From assembly GCF_000531125.1 (NCBI RefSeq), contig NZ_CBTK010000302.1:1-64000 (forward strand): a stretch of 64,000 nucleotides of DNA. The letters are read 5' to 3'. This DNA is from Candidatus Contendobacter odensis Run_B_J11 (GTDB lineage: Bacteria > Pseudomonadota > Gammaproteobacteria > Competibacterales > Competibacteraceae). Under the pieces are notes generated by a model that ran no database searches, was not told the DNA's origin, and was given only the letters and a program-made list of their open reading frames with translations. Positions 24,346-37,207 of the stretch are shown here, piece by piece. The stretch's first letter is position 1; the number at the start of each line of letters is the position of its first letter. Both the position numbers and the translations under genes were made by a program.

Positions 24346-25020
24346 ATGCGGGATTACCTGATCGCGCCTTCGATTCTCTCTGCTGACTTCGCCCGGCTCG
24401 GCGCGGAAGTGGATGCCGTGCTGGCGGCAGGTGCGGATCTGGTTCATTTCGACGTGATGGACAATCACTATGTTCCTAACCTGACCGTCGGGCCGCTGGT
24501 CTGTGAGGCGTTGCGCAAGCACGGCGTCATCGCGCCCATCGACGCGCATCTGATGGTCAAACCGGTGGATCGGATCATTCCCGATTTCGCCGCTGCGGGC
24601 GCTACCTACATCACCTTTCACCCGGAAGCCAGCGAGCACATCGACCGCAGCCTGCAACTGATTCGTGATTGCGGTTGCCAATCCGGGCTAGTGTTCAACC
24701 CCGCCACTCCGCTGGATTGCCTGCGCTATGTCATGGATAAGGTGGATATGGTGCTGTTGATGTCGGTTAATCCCGGTTTTGGCGGCCAGAGTTTCATCAA
24801 CGTCACGCTCAGCAAGCTGCGTGAGGTGCGGCGGTTGATTGACGAGAGTGGTTATCCGATCCGGCTGGAAGTGGACGGCGGGGTCAAGCTCGACAACATC
24901 CGCCGGATCGCCGAAGCCGGCGCTGATACCTTTGTGGCCGGTTCGGCCATCTTCAACACTCCCGACTATCGGGCCACCATTGCGGCCCTGCGCGCCGAAC
25001 TGGCTCAGGTGAATGGCTAA
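24346..25020 (+). CDS. rpe: Ribulose-phosphate 3-epimerase
   Basis: A 224-residue TIM-barrel epimerase interconverting ribulose 5-phosphate and xylulose 5-phosphate in the pentose phosphate (and, if present, Calvin) pathway. Signature segments: [32 protein letters not shown] with metal-binding His and catalytic Asp, [23 protein letters not shown] and [12 protein letters not shown] with the second catalytic Asp, then VAGSAIF. Length is normal. It starts an rpe-gph-trpE run, the gene order found in many Gammaproteobacteria, with gph 3 bp downstream. Confidence 0.95.
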   Translation: MRDYLIAPSILSADFARLGAEVDAVLAAGADLVHFDVMDNHYVPNLTVGPLVCEALRKHGVIAPIDAHLMVKPVDRIIPDFAAAGATYITFHPEASEHIDRSLQLIRDCGCQSGLVFNPATPLDCLRYVMDKVDMVLLMSVNPGFGGQSFINVTLSKLREVRRLIDESGYPIRLEVDGGVKLDNIRRIAEAGADTFVAGSAIFNTPDYRATIAALRAELAQVNG

Positions 25021-25023
25021 CTC

Positions 25024-25701
25024 ATGTTTGAAAATGTAACGGCGATCTTTTTTGATTTGGATGGCACTCTGGTGGACAGCGCTCCCGACTTGACCGCCGC
25101 TGTGAATATCATGCTCCGGCAACTGGATTTGCCGGCGTGCGAAGAGACTCAGGTGCGAAATTGGGTTGGCAACGGCATGGATAATCTGATCCGCCGCGCC
25201 CTGACCAGTGATATGGCCGGACAGGCCGAACCCGAATTGTTCAGCCGCGCCAAGCCATTGTACAAAGCGGCTTACGCCGAGAATGTCAGCGTCCACAGCG
25301 ACCTCTATGCCGGTGTCCGCGCCGGATTAGCCACGCTGCACGCCGCCGGCTGGCCCATGGCTTGCGTGACCAACAAACCGGTCGAATTCGCGCTACCGCT
25401 GCTGGAGCAAATGGGTATCAGCCACTTTTTCGCCACCGTGGTCGGCGGCGAATGTATCGCCCATCCCAAGCCCGCGCCCGATGCGCTGCTGCTCAGCGCC
25501 GAGCGGCTGGGGATATCGATCCATCGTGGCTTGATGGTCGGCGATTCGCTCAACGATGTGGGCGCCGCCCGTAACGCCGGTTGCCCCGTCGTGTGCGTAC
25601 CTTACGGTTACAACCACAGCCAGGATATTCGCGACGCCCAACCGGATGCCGTAATTGCCTCGATTGCTGATCTGCCGGCCCTGTTGGGCAAGGCCGCCTG
25701 A
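25024..25701 (+). CDS. gph: Phosphoglycolate phosphatase
   Basis: A 225-residue HAD hydrolase. Motif I is FFDLDGTLVDSAPDL, motif II lies in VTNKP, motif III is the Lys in HPKPAPDAL and motif IV is MVGDSLNDVGAARNAG; a helical cap sits between I and II. It dephosphorylates 2-phosphoglycolate from oxidative DNA repair or from Rubisco oxygenation. It follows rpe by 3 bp, as in other Gammaproteobacteria. A phosphoglycolate salvage step would fit the inorganic-carbon genes, but no Rubisco is in the window. Confidence 0.92.
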   Translation: MFENVTAIFFDLDGTLVDSAPDLTAAVNIMLRQLDLPACEETQVRNWVGNGMDNLIRRALTSDMAGQAEPELFSRAKPLYKAAYAENVSVHSDLYAGVRAGLATLHAAGWPMACVTNKPVEFALPLLEQMGISHFFATVVGGECIAHPKPAPDALLLSAERLGISIHRGLMVGDSLNDVGAARNAGCPVVCVPYGYNHSQDIRDAQPDAVIASIADLPALLGKAA

Positions 25702-25805
25702 TGCAGCGGCAACCGGCCCCGGATTTTCGATGGCGGCGCTGAATGTGACGCTGCACCGACTCGTGCCGTTTTCCGTCTCCGCTGCTCAAGGCTGTTGGTC
25801 CTTTT

Positions 25806-27308
25806 ATGAATCCGAACGATTTTCAACATCTGGTTGATCAAGGTTTCAACCGCATTCCGGTCGCCCGCGAAGTGCTGGCTGATCTCGATACTCCCCTCAG
25901 CACCTACCTTAAATTGGCCGACGCGCCCTACAGCTATTTGCTGGAATCGGTGCAGGGCGGCGAAAAGTGGGGTCGCTATTCCATCATCGGCCTGCCCTGC
26001 CGCAAGATTATTCGGGTGCGCGGCCACCGCATTACAGTCGAACACACCGGCGAGATCGTGGAGGCACTGGACTGTCCCGACCCGCTGGCCTGGATTCAGG
26101 AGTTTCAACACCGTTACCGGGTGCCCATCACCGGCGCCGGCTTGCCGCGCTTCATCGGCGGGCTAGTCGGCTATTTCGGCTATGACACCATCCGCTATAT
26201 CGAACCCCGGCTGGCGCAGTGCCCCAACCCTGATCCGTTGGACAATCCTGACATCCTGCTGCTGGTATCTGAGGATGTGGTGGTGTTCGACAATCTGGCC
26301 GGGCGGCTCTATCTGATTACGCTGGTGGATCCGGCGGTGGAACGCGCCTACGCCCGCGCCCAGCAACGGCTGAATGAGTGGGTCGAACGGTTGCGGGCGG
26401 GTCGCTCGCTCTATGCGCCGAAAGATCCCCACCCAACGACGGCGAGCACCATCGAGTTCGTCTCTGGCTTTACCCAACCGGCGTATGAACAGGCAATTGA
26501 GCGGATCAAGGATTATATATTGGCCGGCGACTGTATGCAGGTGGTGCCGTCACAACGATTGAGCGCACCATTCCGGGCCGCACCGCTGGATCTCTACCGG
26601 GCGCTGCGCGGCCTGAATCCATCGCCTTATATGTACTTTTTCCATCTGGGTGATTTTCATATCGTCGGCTCCTCGCCGGAAATCCTGACCCGATTGGAAG
26701 ACGGACTGTTGACCGTTCGCCCCATCGCCGGCACCCGTCAACGCGGCGCAACCGAGGAGCAGGATCAGGCGCTGGAAGCGGAATTACTGGCCGATCCCAA
26801 GGAACTGGCCGAGCATCTGATGCTGATCGATCTCGGACGCAACGATGTAGGCCGGGTCAGCGAAATCGGCAGTGTGCGCTTGACCGAGAAAATGGTGGTC
26901 GAGCGTTATTCGCATGTCATGCACATCGTTTCCAATGTCACCGGACGGTTGCGACCTGGACTAACCGCAATCGACGCGCTGCGCGCCACCTTCCCGGCGG
27001 GCACCGTCAGCGGCGCACCCAAGATTCGGGCGATGGAGATCATTGACGAACTGGAGCCGGTCAAACGCGGTATTTACGCCGGTGCCGTCGGCTATCTGTC
27101 CTGGTCTGGCAATATGGATACCGCTATCGCGATTCGCACCGCTGTTCTTAAGGACGGAATGCTGCATATTCAGGCGGGGGGCGGGGTCGTGGCAGACTCT
27201 GTTCCAGAGAAGGAATGGGAGGAAACCATGAACAAGGGCCGGGCCTTGTTCCGGGCAGCGGCGTTAGCAGAGCGGGGCTTGGACGAACCGAGAACGGTTG
27301 GAGAATAA
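25806..27308 (+). CDS. trpE: Anthranilate synthase component I
   Basis: A 500-residue chorismate-using enzyme that with TrpG makes anthranilate, the first step of tryptophan synthesis. The N-terminal part has [18 protein letters not shown], the tryptophan-feedback region. The catalytic part has [78 protein letters not shown] and [19 protein letters not shown]. Length is normal. It ends the rpe-gph-trpE run; trpG is not visible downstream, where a small membrane protein gene follows. Confidence 0.95.
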   Translation: MNPNDFQHLVDQGFNRIPVAREVLADLDTPLSTYLKLADAPYSYLLESVQGGEKWGRYSIIGLPCRKIIRVRGHRITVEHTGEIVEALDCPDPLAWIQEFQHRYRVPITGAGLPRFIGGLVGYFGYDTIRYIEPRLAQCPNPDPLDNPDILLLVSEDVVVFDNLAGRLYLITLVDPAVERAYARAQQRLNEWVERLRAGRSLYAPKDPHPTTASTIEFVSGFTQPAYEQAIERIKDYILAGDCMQVVPSQRLSAPFRAAPLDLYRALRGLNPSPYMYFFHLGDFHIVGSSPEILTRLEDGLLTVRPIAGTRQRGATEEQDQALEAELLADPKELAEHLMLIDLGRNDVGRVSEIGSVRLTEKMVVERYSHVMHIVSNVTGRLRPGLTAIDALRATFPAGTVSGAPKIRAMEIIDELEPVKRGIYAGAVGYLSWSGNMDTAIAIRTAVLKDGMLHIQAGGGVVADSVPEKEWEETMNKGRALFRAAALAERGLDEPRTVGE

Positions 27309-27338
27309 TTAACGTAGCGTAATTGCGGAGGTGACACT

Positions 27339-27548
27339 ATGGAAATGCTGTTGTTGTGGATTGGCCGACTGGCCGGTTTGGTGGGCGTAGTCGCATGCCT
27401 GATCGCCATTGGGGCGCGGCTGGGGGGCGCGTTCTGGATTGCCGGGTTCCAGGTTGGGACGCTGCTTCAGGCGGGTATCGCCGCGATGGTACTCGGCTGC
27501 CTGGCTCACCTCGTGGTTTTGACTCTGCGTTCAGCAGGTGGCGGCTGA
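27339..27548 (+). CDS. Small membrane protein, unknown function
   Basis: A 69-residue hydrophobic protein with two predicted membrane helices (WIGRLAGLVGVVACLIAIGA and LQAGIAAMVLGCLAHLVVLTL). A GGAGGT sequence lies upstream of ATG 27339, which supports translation. It follows trpE by 30 bp and its end overlaps the convergent truD gene by 18 bp. I do not recognise the family. Confidence 0.65.
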   Translation: MEMLLLWIGRLAGLVGVVACLIAIGARLGGAFWIAGFQVGTLLQAGIAAMVLGCLAHLVVLTLRSAGGG

Positions 27549-28592
27549 ACCTGACGTCATTGGCTCGACCACCAGTTCACGCAACACCGTGGTGGCGTAA
27601 GCGCCGGCGGGCAACCGGAAACTGATTATGGCGGTACCGGGTTCGGGAAACTCCAGCGTCGCCTCCGGTACCGCCAGCCGCAGCGCCCGCCGTTCCTGCG
27701 CCAGTCCCGCTGCCGCCAATCCGTCGCGGAATACCGGCAAAGTCGCTGCGACTGCCTCCTCCAGTTCTCGCACCGCGCCACTGCTGCGCAACTCGCCGGC
27801 ACCCCACAAGGGGCCGGTCGGATGAACATCGAAGGTGGCGACCCGCTGCTGAAGGGTTTCATCCACTTCGGTAGCAGCAAAAATGCTGTGACTGCCCGCC
27901 AGCATCAACACCTCGCCGGGCAGCGCCCGATTCCAGCTTTGATCGTGGACTCGCCGCGCCAGCACCGCGTTAAACAGTTCGGAGCGGGCAGCCGATAGAT
28001 ACAGGCCGCGCCGATGGCGGTCGCGCACCTTTTCCCGCCCGCTCAGCATCGCCGCCGCTCGTTCCAGATTGCCGCCCTCGCGTCCGAAGCGCTGCTCGCC
28101 GAAATAGTGAGGGACACCGTGGGTGGCGATGAGATTCAGCCGGTTTTCGAGTTCGGTCAGATCGCCGTCCAGTTCGCGGATCACGATGCGAAAGGCATTG
28201 CCACTCAAAGCGCCGCGCCGCAATTTACGCGAATGACGCACTGCCTTAAGTACGGTGAAATCGGGATCATCGCCCACAGTCCAATCCGGTTCTGCCCGAC
28301 CGGGCAAGTGAACTGAAAACCATTGCTCGGTAACGGCGTGACGATCTTTCAGTCCGGCGTAACTCACCGCGCTGGGCGCAACCCCCGCCCGTTCCGCCAA
28401 GCGTTTTGCGACCCATTCGGTATTAGCGCCGCGTTTGCGCACCCACAACCAGGCATGTTCACCCGCACCGTCCAAGCTGAAATCCAGTTCTTCGCGAACC
28501 TGAAAGTCTTCAGGAGTGGTACGTAACCGACCCATCAAGCGCGGCTGGCCGTGGGCGTAGGGCAAGGAGATTATGGGGTCAACATCAGTCAT
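27531..28592 (-). CDS. truD: tRNA pseudouridine(13) synthase TruD
   Basis: A 353-residue TruD. The family motifs are present: FQVREELDFSLDGAGEHAWLWVRKRGANTEWVAKRLA, SYAGLKDRHAVTEQWFSVHLPG with the catalytic Asp in GLKDR, GVPHYFGEQRFGREGGNL, and the C-terminal LRLAVPEATLEF. It converts U13 of tRNA-Glu to pseudouridine. In many relatives truD follows ispF in one operon; here a Uma2 gene on the opposite strand separates them. Confidence 0.93.
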   Translation of the reverse strand: MTDVDPIISLPYAHGQPRLMGRLRTTPEDFQVREELDFSLDGAGEHAWLWVRKRGANTEWVAKRLAERAGVAPSAVSYAGLKDRHAVTEQWFSVHLPGRAEPDWTVGDDPDFTVLKAVRHSRKLRRGALSGNAFRIVIRELDGDLTELENRLNLIATHGVPHYFGEQRFGREGGNLERAAAMLSGREKVRDRHRRGLYLSAARSELFNAVLARRVHDQSWNRALPGEVLMLAGSHSIFAATEVDETLQQRVATFDVHPTGPLWGAGELRSSGAVRELEEAVAATLPVFRDGLAAAGLAQERRALRLAVPEATLEFPEPGTAIISFRLPAGAYATTVLRELVVEPMTSGSAATC

Positions 28593-28691
28593 TTTGGGTG
28601 GTTTCCACAGAGCTCAGGATTGAGTCGCGCCGGTTTGCTGTATGGCTATGCTACGCTTTTGCTCGCGTTGAATTTCTTCAGGAGATGAACC

Positions 28692-29294
28692 ATGTCCCAA
28701 CCTGCGTCCCGCCTCAGCTTTAGTTTCGATGATTACCTGACCTGGGAACAGTGCCAAGCGCAGCGCCATGAATTCGTGTGCGGTGAAGTGTTCGCCATGG
28801 CCGGCGGCAGTGATCTGCACAACGAAGTTGCCGGCAATCTTTATGTAATGTTGCGCCAGCACCTGCGCGGCAGTCCGTGCCGAGTGTACATGGCTGATGT
28901 CAAGGTTCGAGTGGAGACGGCGGATTGCAGCTTCTACCCCGACGTGCTGGTGACTCGCGCCGAGCATGACCGCGCCGACCGCTACGTCAAGCGTTCCCCG
29001 CTGCTGGTGGTCGAGGTATTGTCGCCAACGACCGCCACCTTCGATCTGGGTGAAAAATTTGCGGCCTACCGGCAACTCGACAGCCTGCAAGAATGTGTAC
29101 TGGTGGATCCGGAGCGGGTTCGGGTTCAAATCTACCGGCGGCGGGACAATCAATGGATCGTGGATAGCGCCGGTCCCGGCCAGCGGCTGCGCTTGGAGAG
29201 CATTGACCTGGAATGCCCGGTGGAAGCGGTTTACGAAGATCTGAGCGAACCATCTGCGGTCGGGATGGCGGAAGAACAGGAACGGCGGCCATAG
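28692..29294 (+). CDS. Uma2-family (DUF820) putative restriction endonuclease
   Basis: A 200-residue PD-(D/E)XK-fold protein. It matches Uma2/DUF820 proteins: FSFDDYLTWEQCQAQRHEFVCGEVFAMAGGSDLHNEVAGNLYVMLRQHLRG, then YMADVKVRV, SFYPDVLVT with the metal-binding Asp, and PLLVVEVLSPTTATFDLGEKFAAYRQL with Glu and Lys. These proteins are abundant in cyanobacteria and some proteobacteria, probably spread by transfer, and their biological role is not settled. It is inserted on the plus strand between truD and ispF. GGAG upstream supports ATG 28692. Confidence 0.88.
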   Translation: MSQPASRLSFSFDDYLTWEQCQAQRHEFVCGEVFAMAGGSDLHNEVAGNLYVMLRQHLRGSPCRVYMADVKVRVETADCSFYPDVLVTRAEHDRADRYVKRSPLLVVEVLSPTTATFDLGEKFAAYRQLDSLQECVLVDPERVRVQIYRRRDNQWIVDSAGPGQRLRLESIDLECPVEAVYEDLSEPSAVGMAEEQERRP

Positions 29295-29313
29295 CCCGCG
29301 CAGCGCCGCAGCG

Positions 29314-29781
29314 TCAAACCAGCAGTGCTACGGCATGAACCGCGATCCCCTCGCCGCGCCCGATGTAGCCCAAGCGTTCGGTGGTGGTCGCTTTGACGTT
29401 GACCTGTTCCGGGGCGATGCCCAAATCGGCGGCGATCTGTTCGCGCATGGCGGCAATGTGCGGAGCCATTTTGGGCACTTGGGCGATGATCGTGGCGTCC
29501 ACGTTTCCAACCGTCAGCCCTTGGTTTTGCAGCAGCACGACCACCCGTCGCAGCAAAATCCGGCTGTCAATCCCTTTGAATTCGGCGCTGCTATCGGGAA
29601 AATGCTGGCCGATGTCGCCCAATCCCGCCGCGCCCAACAACGCATCGCAGAGTGCATGCAGCAGCACATCGCCATCAGAGTGAGCGATCAAGCCGTGGCT
29701 ATGCGGAATGCGAACGCCGCCCAAGGTGATGAACGCGCCGGGGCCGAAGGCGTGAACGTCGAAACCGTGACCGATGTGCAT
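29314..29781 (-). CDS. ispF: 2-C-methyl-D-erythritol 2,4-cyclodiphosphate synthase
   Basis: A 155-residue IspF of the non-mevalonate isoprenoid pathway. Zinc ligands are in GHGFDVHAF (Asp, His) and the later [31 protein letters not shown]; the C-terminal [19 protein letters not shown] is typical. It cyclises the CDP-methylerythritol phosphate product to the cyclodiphosphate. It follows ispD on the minus strand after 34 bp, the standard ispD-ispF pairing. Confidence 0.95.
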   Translation of the reverse strand: MHIGHGFDVHAFGPGAFITLGGVRIPHSHGLIAHSDGDVLLHALCDALLGAAGLGDIGQHFPDSSAEFKGIDSRILLRRVVVLLQNQGLTVGNVDATIIAQVPKMAPHIAAMREQIAADLGIAPEQVNVKATTTERLGYIGRGEGIAVHAVALLV

Positions 29782-29815
29782 GGTGATCCTCCCGCCAAAG
29801 CAATTTTCCAGTGGC

Positions 29816-30526
29816 TTAACCGGCAGTCCGGTGCTTCAGATAAAACTCCGCCAGCGCCAAATCCTCCGGTCGGGTGATTTTCAAATTATCCGCCCGGCCT
29901 TCGACCAGCCGGGGTGCAAAGCCCGCCGCTTCCATCGCCGCCGCTTCATCGGTGACCAGCAGCCCACGCGCCAACGCTGCGGTGATCGCGTCGTACAACA
30001 GCCCCAGCCGAAACATCTGCGGGGTTAGCGCGTGCCAAAGCTGCGAGCGGTCTACCGTCGCCGCGACCCGCCCGGCGAAATCCGCCTGTTTCAAGGTGTC
30101 GCGAACCGGAACGGCCAGCAGTCCGCCCACCGGATCGGCGACCAGTTCGTTCAGCAATCGATCCAAGTCTGCCACTGTCAGACAGGGCCGGGCGGCATCA
30201 TGGACCAGCACCCAATCATCCGGGGCGACCCATTCCCGCAGCACCTCCAACCCGTTGATCACTGAATGACAGCGTTCTGCGCCGCCAATGACGACTCGCA
30301 GGGGCTTGTCGGTTGTGAGTTCGGCGGCGACTTCTGACCACTGTTCATCTTCAGCACCGATCACGACCACGACGCCATCAATGCGCGGATGATGTAGCAG
30401 CGTGTCCAGCGTGTAGGCGATGACCGACCGACCGGCCAAGGACAGATATTGCTTGGGGAGAGCTGAACCCATGCGCTTGCCAACACCCGCAGCGGGCACG
30501 ATGGCCCAGTGGTGGCGGTTATTCAC
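29816..30526 (-). CDS. ispD: 2-C-methyl-D-erythritol 4-phosphate cytidylyltransferase
   Basis: A 236-residue nucleotidyltransferase. Conserved features: [56 protein letters not shown] and [12 protein letters not shown]. It joins CTP to methylerythritol 4-phosphate. I start it at GTG 30526, which overlaps the ftsB stop by 8 bases (GTGAATAA) and gives [14 protein letters not shown]; an upstream ATG at 30643 would add a basic leader that lies wholly inside the ftsB tail. Overlap suggests translational coupling. Confidence 0.93.
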   Translation of the reverse strand: MNNRHHWAIVPAAGVGKRMGSALPKQYLSLAGRSVIAYTLDTLLHHPRIDGVVVVIGAEDEQWSEVAAELTTDKPLRVVIGGAERCHSVINGLEVLREWVAPDDWVLVHDAARPCLTVADLDRLLNELVADPVGGLLAVPVRDTLKQADFAGRVAATVDRSQLWHALTPQMFRLGLLYDAITAALARGLLVTDEAAAMEAAGFAPRLVEGRADNLKITRPEDLALAEFYLKHRTAG

Positions 30527-31043
30527 GGCGTTCCGGCATTTCAGCCGCCTCAATAGTGGGTGCGGGCTTGGGTTTGGCCGGTGGAGCCGATGGTTTAGTT
30601 GTCGGTTTGGGCGGGGCGAGAGAAGGCTTGGCGGTTGGCGCAAGAGGTTTAACGGCCCCCGGCGGTTTTCGGGCGGGAGTCGCCGATTTACCGGGAGGCA
30701 CCGCTTTATGAGGAATCAAAGGAGTGACCGGTTGCGGCAACGGCTGTTCGAGCAGTCGGTAAAAAATTTCGTCTGGACGGATCATGCCCATTTCAGCGCG
30801 TGCGCGCTCCTCAATCGCCATCAACCCGCTTTTCAGATCCTTGACTTCTGCATCCAATCCCTTATTGCGCTCGGACAGCGCCGCGTTATCGTCCTTTTGC
30901 ACCTGGATGGCAATCCGCAGGGCACGGGTCTGGCGCATGCCGCCTTCGTCAACCCAGAGGAGATAGTGCAGGAATACCAACACTGCGATCAGCACCGCCG
31001 CCAGAATTTGCAAGCTCAAGCGGTGTTCTGTGGGATAAGCCAT
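30519..31043 (-). CDS. ftsB: Cell division protein FtsB with long Pro/Lys-rich tail
   Basis: A 174-residue bitopic membrane protein. One N-terminal membrane helix (LSLQILAAVLIAVLVFLHYLLW) is followed by a coiled coil (LRIAIQVQKDDNAALSERNKGLDAEVKDLKSG) and the FtsB-like EERARAEMGMIRPDEIFYRLLE. FtsB forms the FtsQLB divisome complex. Typical FtsB is about 95-105 residues; here about 70 extra residues form a low-complexity Pro/Ala/Lys tail on the periplasmic side. It lies in the usual eno-ftsB-ispD order. Confidence 0.9.
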   Translation of the reverse strand: MAYPTEHRLSLQILAAVLIAVLVFLHYLLWVDEGGMRQTRALRIAIQVQKDDNAALSERNKGLDAEVKDLKSGLMAIEERARAEMGMIRPDEIFYRLLEQPLPQPVTPLIPHKAVPPGKSATPARKPPGAVKPLAPTAKPSLAPPKPTTKPSAPPAKPKPAPTIEAAEMPERRE

Positions 31044-31171
31044 AAGGGCGCGGGCTAAAAAATTGAGCGCCCGCCCTGCTCTCCGGATCCAGAACGGAGC
31101 GGAGCGGCAGGGAAGGCGCGATTCAGGGGTGAAATGACGGCACCAGAACGGTCACCGTCAGGATCTGAGAC

Positions 31172-35103
<3,932 letters not shown>

Positions 35104-35179
35104 TCAGCGGATTTTCCGTTGAGATCGCCGATGATGATTTTCATGGCCGCAGTAGCCATTATTCATCGCCCGCCCAAGT

Positions 35180-35374
35180 TGTCAGAAAATTTTACAGTGG
35201 TTTTAGCACCTGTTTCCGTAGATCAACGGGAAGTAGCGGTTCGGCGGCTTTGGATTTGTCAGAAAATTTTACAGTGATTAACTTTATGATTTATCTATAA
35301 ATTGATAATTTCGAGCGGGTTTTGGCGGGTTTGAGCCGGGTTTACGGTTATCAGGTAGTCTGGAGAATTTTACA
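35180..35374 (+). promoter_or_regulatory. Second array of 17-bp boxes, upstream of a PEP-CTERM gene
   Basis: In the 542-bp gap between pyrG and the PEP-CTERM gene, the box TGTCAGAAAATTTTACA occurs exactly twice (35180-35196 and 35257-35273). A weaker form, GTCTGGAGAATTTTACA, is at 35358-35374. Two copies are identical to the box at 10668-10684. They lie roughly 55-235 bp upstream of the sigma-54-like promoter, the normal distance for enhancer sites. Confidence 0.75.
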
Positions 35375-35427
35375 CTACTAAATTAGTCAACTATTTATAA
35401 TTTATTGATATTTATATAATTTATATG

Positions 35428-35444
35428 TTGGTTTTTTTTTTGCA
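35428..35444 (+). promoter_or_regulatory. Sigma-54-like promoter with T10 spacer
   Basis: TTGG (GG at 35430-35431), ten T residues, then GCA (35442-35444). GG and GC are exactly ten bases apart, as sigma-54 requires. It lies about 110 bp before the PEP-CTERM start and matches the T-tract promoter at 11116-11130. Confidence 0.65.
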
Positions 35445-35552
35445 TACCGATAAAGCATGAGTCAAGCAAGTTTGCTTAATTGAAAACTAAGGCCAAGCAA
35501 GCAAACGCGCTGGATTCAGCCAATCCATCTTTTCCATAAGGGGAAATCACAA

Positions 35553-36512
35553 ATGTTCAAGAAAACTCTTTTTTCATCTGCGGTGCTGGCTGCGACCTTG
35601 TCGTTACCGGGCATAGTCAGTGCCACGAATCTAAATCCTTTTAAGACGGTCTTCGACACCGATTTCACTGCTGCTGGTTACGGCGGTATGCGTGATATAG
35701 GTACAGGTTCAATAGGCCTGTCTGGAGTTTCCGGCACCATCAGTGAGGCCTATCTCTATTGGCATGGTCCCACTAATGCTAATGCTACCGATACGAATGC
35801 CAACGCCAATGTGCTTTTCAATGGTAACAATGTGTCGGGAATCTTCTTGGGCATATCCAGTGACAACTGCTGGGGGTTTTCAAATAGCATGGCCTACCGG
35901 GCTGATGTCACTAGCTGGGTAACAGGTAACGGCAATTATTCCCTGGCTAATTTCACCAAGAATAATAATCAAGTCAACGTGAACGGGGCTTCATTAATCG
36001 TCTTCTACAAGGATGCAGATACGACCAACAACCGCGATGTCGTGATGTTCGACGGCAACGATTCCAATATCGATAACTCGTTCGATGCGAGCGGCTGGAA
36101 CATTACTTTGGCGGGCATTAATTATTCCGCTGGCTCAGCGAGTATGCAGCTTCATGTCAGTGATGGGCAGTCCTTCGACGACGATGCGCTGAAAGTCAAT
36201 GCGAGCACACTCGTCTCTACTGGTCCAATTTTCTCAGGAGATTCCGTACCTAGGGGACTCGGTGGGCCAGATAATGGTGGCTTGTGGGACATCAAGGACT
36301 ATGACGTCACCAGTTTGCTGAGTCCGGGACTTAATAGTCTTAATTTTACTACCGGAGTAAACAGTGATTGTCTTTCTTGCGTACTGATCGCTATCAGTCT
36401 ACCCGCAGGTGCTGCCCCCGAACAGCCTGGTCAAGTTCCCGAACCCGCCTCCCTTGCCCTGTTTGGCATCGGTTTGGCCGGTCTGGGCTTCATGCGCCGT
36501 CGGCGGACGTAA
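35553..36512 (+). CDS. PEP-CTERM sorted surface protein
   Basis: A 319-residue exported protein. It has a signal peptide (MFKKTLFSSAVLAATLSLPGIVSA), a beta-rich, Asn/Asp/Gly-rich body resembling DUF3344-type domains (SEAYLYWHGPTN, ADVTSWVTGNGNYSL, GASLIVFYKDADT, DVTSLLSPGLNSLNFTTG) and a C-terminal exosortase signal VPEPASLALFGIGLAGLGFM with RRRR. It is low in charge, as is usual for matrix proteins. GGGG before ATG 35553 serves as ribosome binding site. Its upstream boxes and sigma-54-like promoter are shared with the gene at 11176. The specific role is unknown. Confidence 0.88.
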   Translation: MFKKTLFSSAVLAATLSLPGIVSATNLNPFKTVFDTDFTAAGYGGMRDIGTGSIGLSGVSGTISEAYLYWHGPTNANATDTNANANVLFNGNNVSGIFLGISSDNCWGFSNSMAYRADVTSWVTGNGNYSLANFTKNNNQVNVNGASLIVFYKDADTTNNRDVVMFDGNDSNIDNSFDASGWNITLAGINYSAGSASMQLHVSDGQSFDDDALKVNASTLVSTGPIFSGDSVPRGLGGPDNGGLWDIKDYDVTSLLSPGLNSLNFTTGVNSDCLSCVLIAISLPAGAAPEQPGQVPEPASLALFGIGLAGLGFMRRRRT

Positions 36513-36542
36513 TCGCCGGGATTGTTGAAGCAACGCAAAACG

Positions 36543-36565
36543 GCGGCCTTCGGGCCGCTTTTTTT
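36543..36565 (+). terminator. Rho-independent terminator after PEP-CTERM gene
   Basis: Stem GCGGCC-TTCG-GGCCGC with a stable UUCG-type loop followed by seven T residues, 30 bp past the stop codon. Confidence 0.9.
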
Positions 36566-36579
36566 CACCCTGCTGCTGA

Positions 36580-36600
36580 TATAAAGTACAATGATGTAAC
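36580..36600 (+). promoter_or_regulatory. Probable brnTA promoter/operator
   Basis: A TATAAA at 36580-36585 runs into an imperfect inverted repeat, AGTACA (36585-36590) and TGTAAC (36595-36600), about 20 bp before the brnT GTG. BrnA antitoxins bind palindromes over their own promoter, so this is a plausible operator. Inference from position and symmetry. Confidence 0.35.
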
Positions 36601-36620
36601 TACAAATTCACGAGTCAATC

Positions 36621-36905
36621 GTGCGTTTTGAATGGGATGAGGATAAAGCCAACCGAAACCAGAGCAAGCATCATGTGAGCTTTGAGGTGGCGGCTCGCGT
36701 GTTTCTCGATCCAAACCGCATCGAAACCTACGACGACCGTGAAAGCTACGGCGAGGACCGCTGGAAAACGGTAGGCTTAATTGAACACCAGTTGCTTGCA
36801 GTGGTTTATACCCTGCGTCGACATCACGAAGAAACCATCAGAATCATTTCAGCGAGGTGCGCCGATGAAACGGAAAAAAGAGCCTATCGTCAGTTTCAAA
36901 CTTGA
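36621..36905 (+). CDS. brnT: BrnT-family ribonuclease toxin
   Basis: A 94-residue RelE-fold toxin of the BrnT family (DUF497). The family start RFEWDEDKANRNQSKHHVSFEVAARVFLDP is clear, followed by ESYGEDRWKTVGLI, LLAVVYTLR and the C-terminal ETIRIISARCADETEKRAY, which carries the Arg/Ser/Arg active-site residues. It starts at GTG 36621. It overlaps the antitoxin gene by 41 bases, so the pair is translationally coupled. The toxin cleaves RNA and halts growth unless bound by BrnA. Confidence 0.93.
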   Translation: MRFEWDEDKANRNQSKHHVSFEVAARVFLDPNRIETYDDRESYGEDRWKTVGLIEHQLLAVVYTLRRHHEETIRIISARCADETEKRAYRQFQT

Positions 36906-37191
36906 TCCGGGCAATCCTCCGCCATTGACTGCGGAACAGCGGGCAGAGCTGGACGCCTTAGCCCAAAGGCCGGATTCTGAGATTGACTACGCGGACATTC
37001 CGCAGAGTACCGCGACCGAGACATGGTGGTTAGCCGTCCGTAGTCCACTCCACAAACCGGTCAAGAAGCAGTTAACCGCCCGCTTGGATGCAGATGTGCT
37101 GGCTTGGCTCAAAGTCAAAGGACGCGGCTACCAGTCCAGGATGAATGCGATCCTGCGTAACGCCATGCTCGATGAACTGGACCGAAAATAA
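36865..37191 (+). CDS. brnA: BrnA-family antitoxin
   Basis: A 108-residue antitoxin. ATG 36865, with GAGG upstream, gives MKRKKEPIVSFKLDPGNPPPLT; a longer frame from 36781 lies fully inside brnT and is not needed. The C-terminal part VKKQLTARLDADVLAWLKVKGRGYQSRMNAILRNAM is the ribbon-helix-helix DNA-binding domain of BrnA/CopG-like antitoxins, while the middle segment binds the toxin. It ends 16 bp before convergent tilS. Confidence 0.92.
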   Translation: MKRKKEPIVSFKLDPGNPPPLTAEQRAELDALAQRPDSEIDYADIPQSTATETWWLAVRSPLHKPVKKQLTARLDADVLAWLKVKGRGYQSRMNAILRNAMLDELDRK

Positions 37192-37207
37192 CGATTTCGC
37201 AAAGCGA

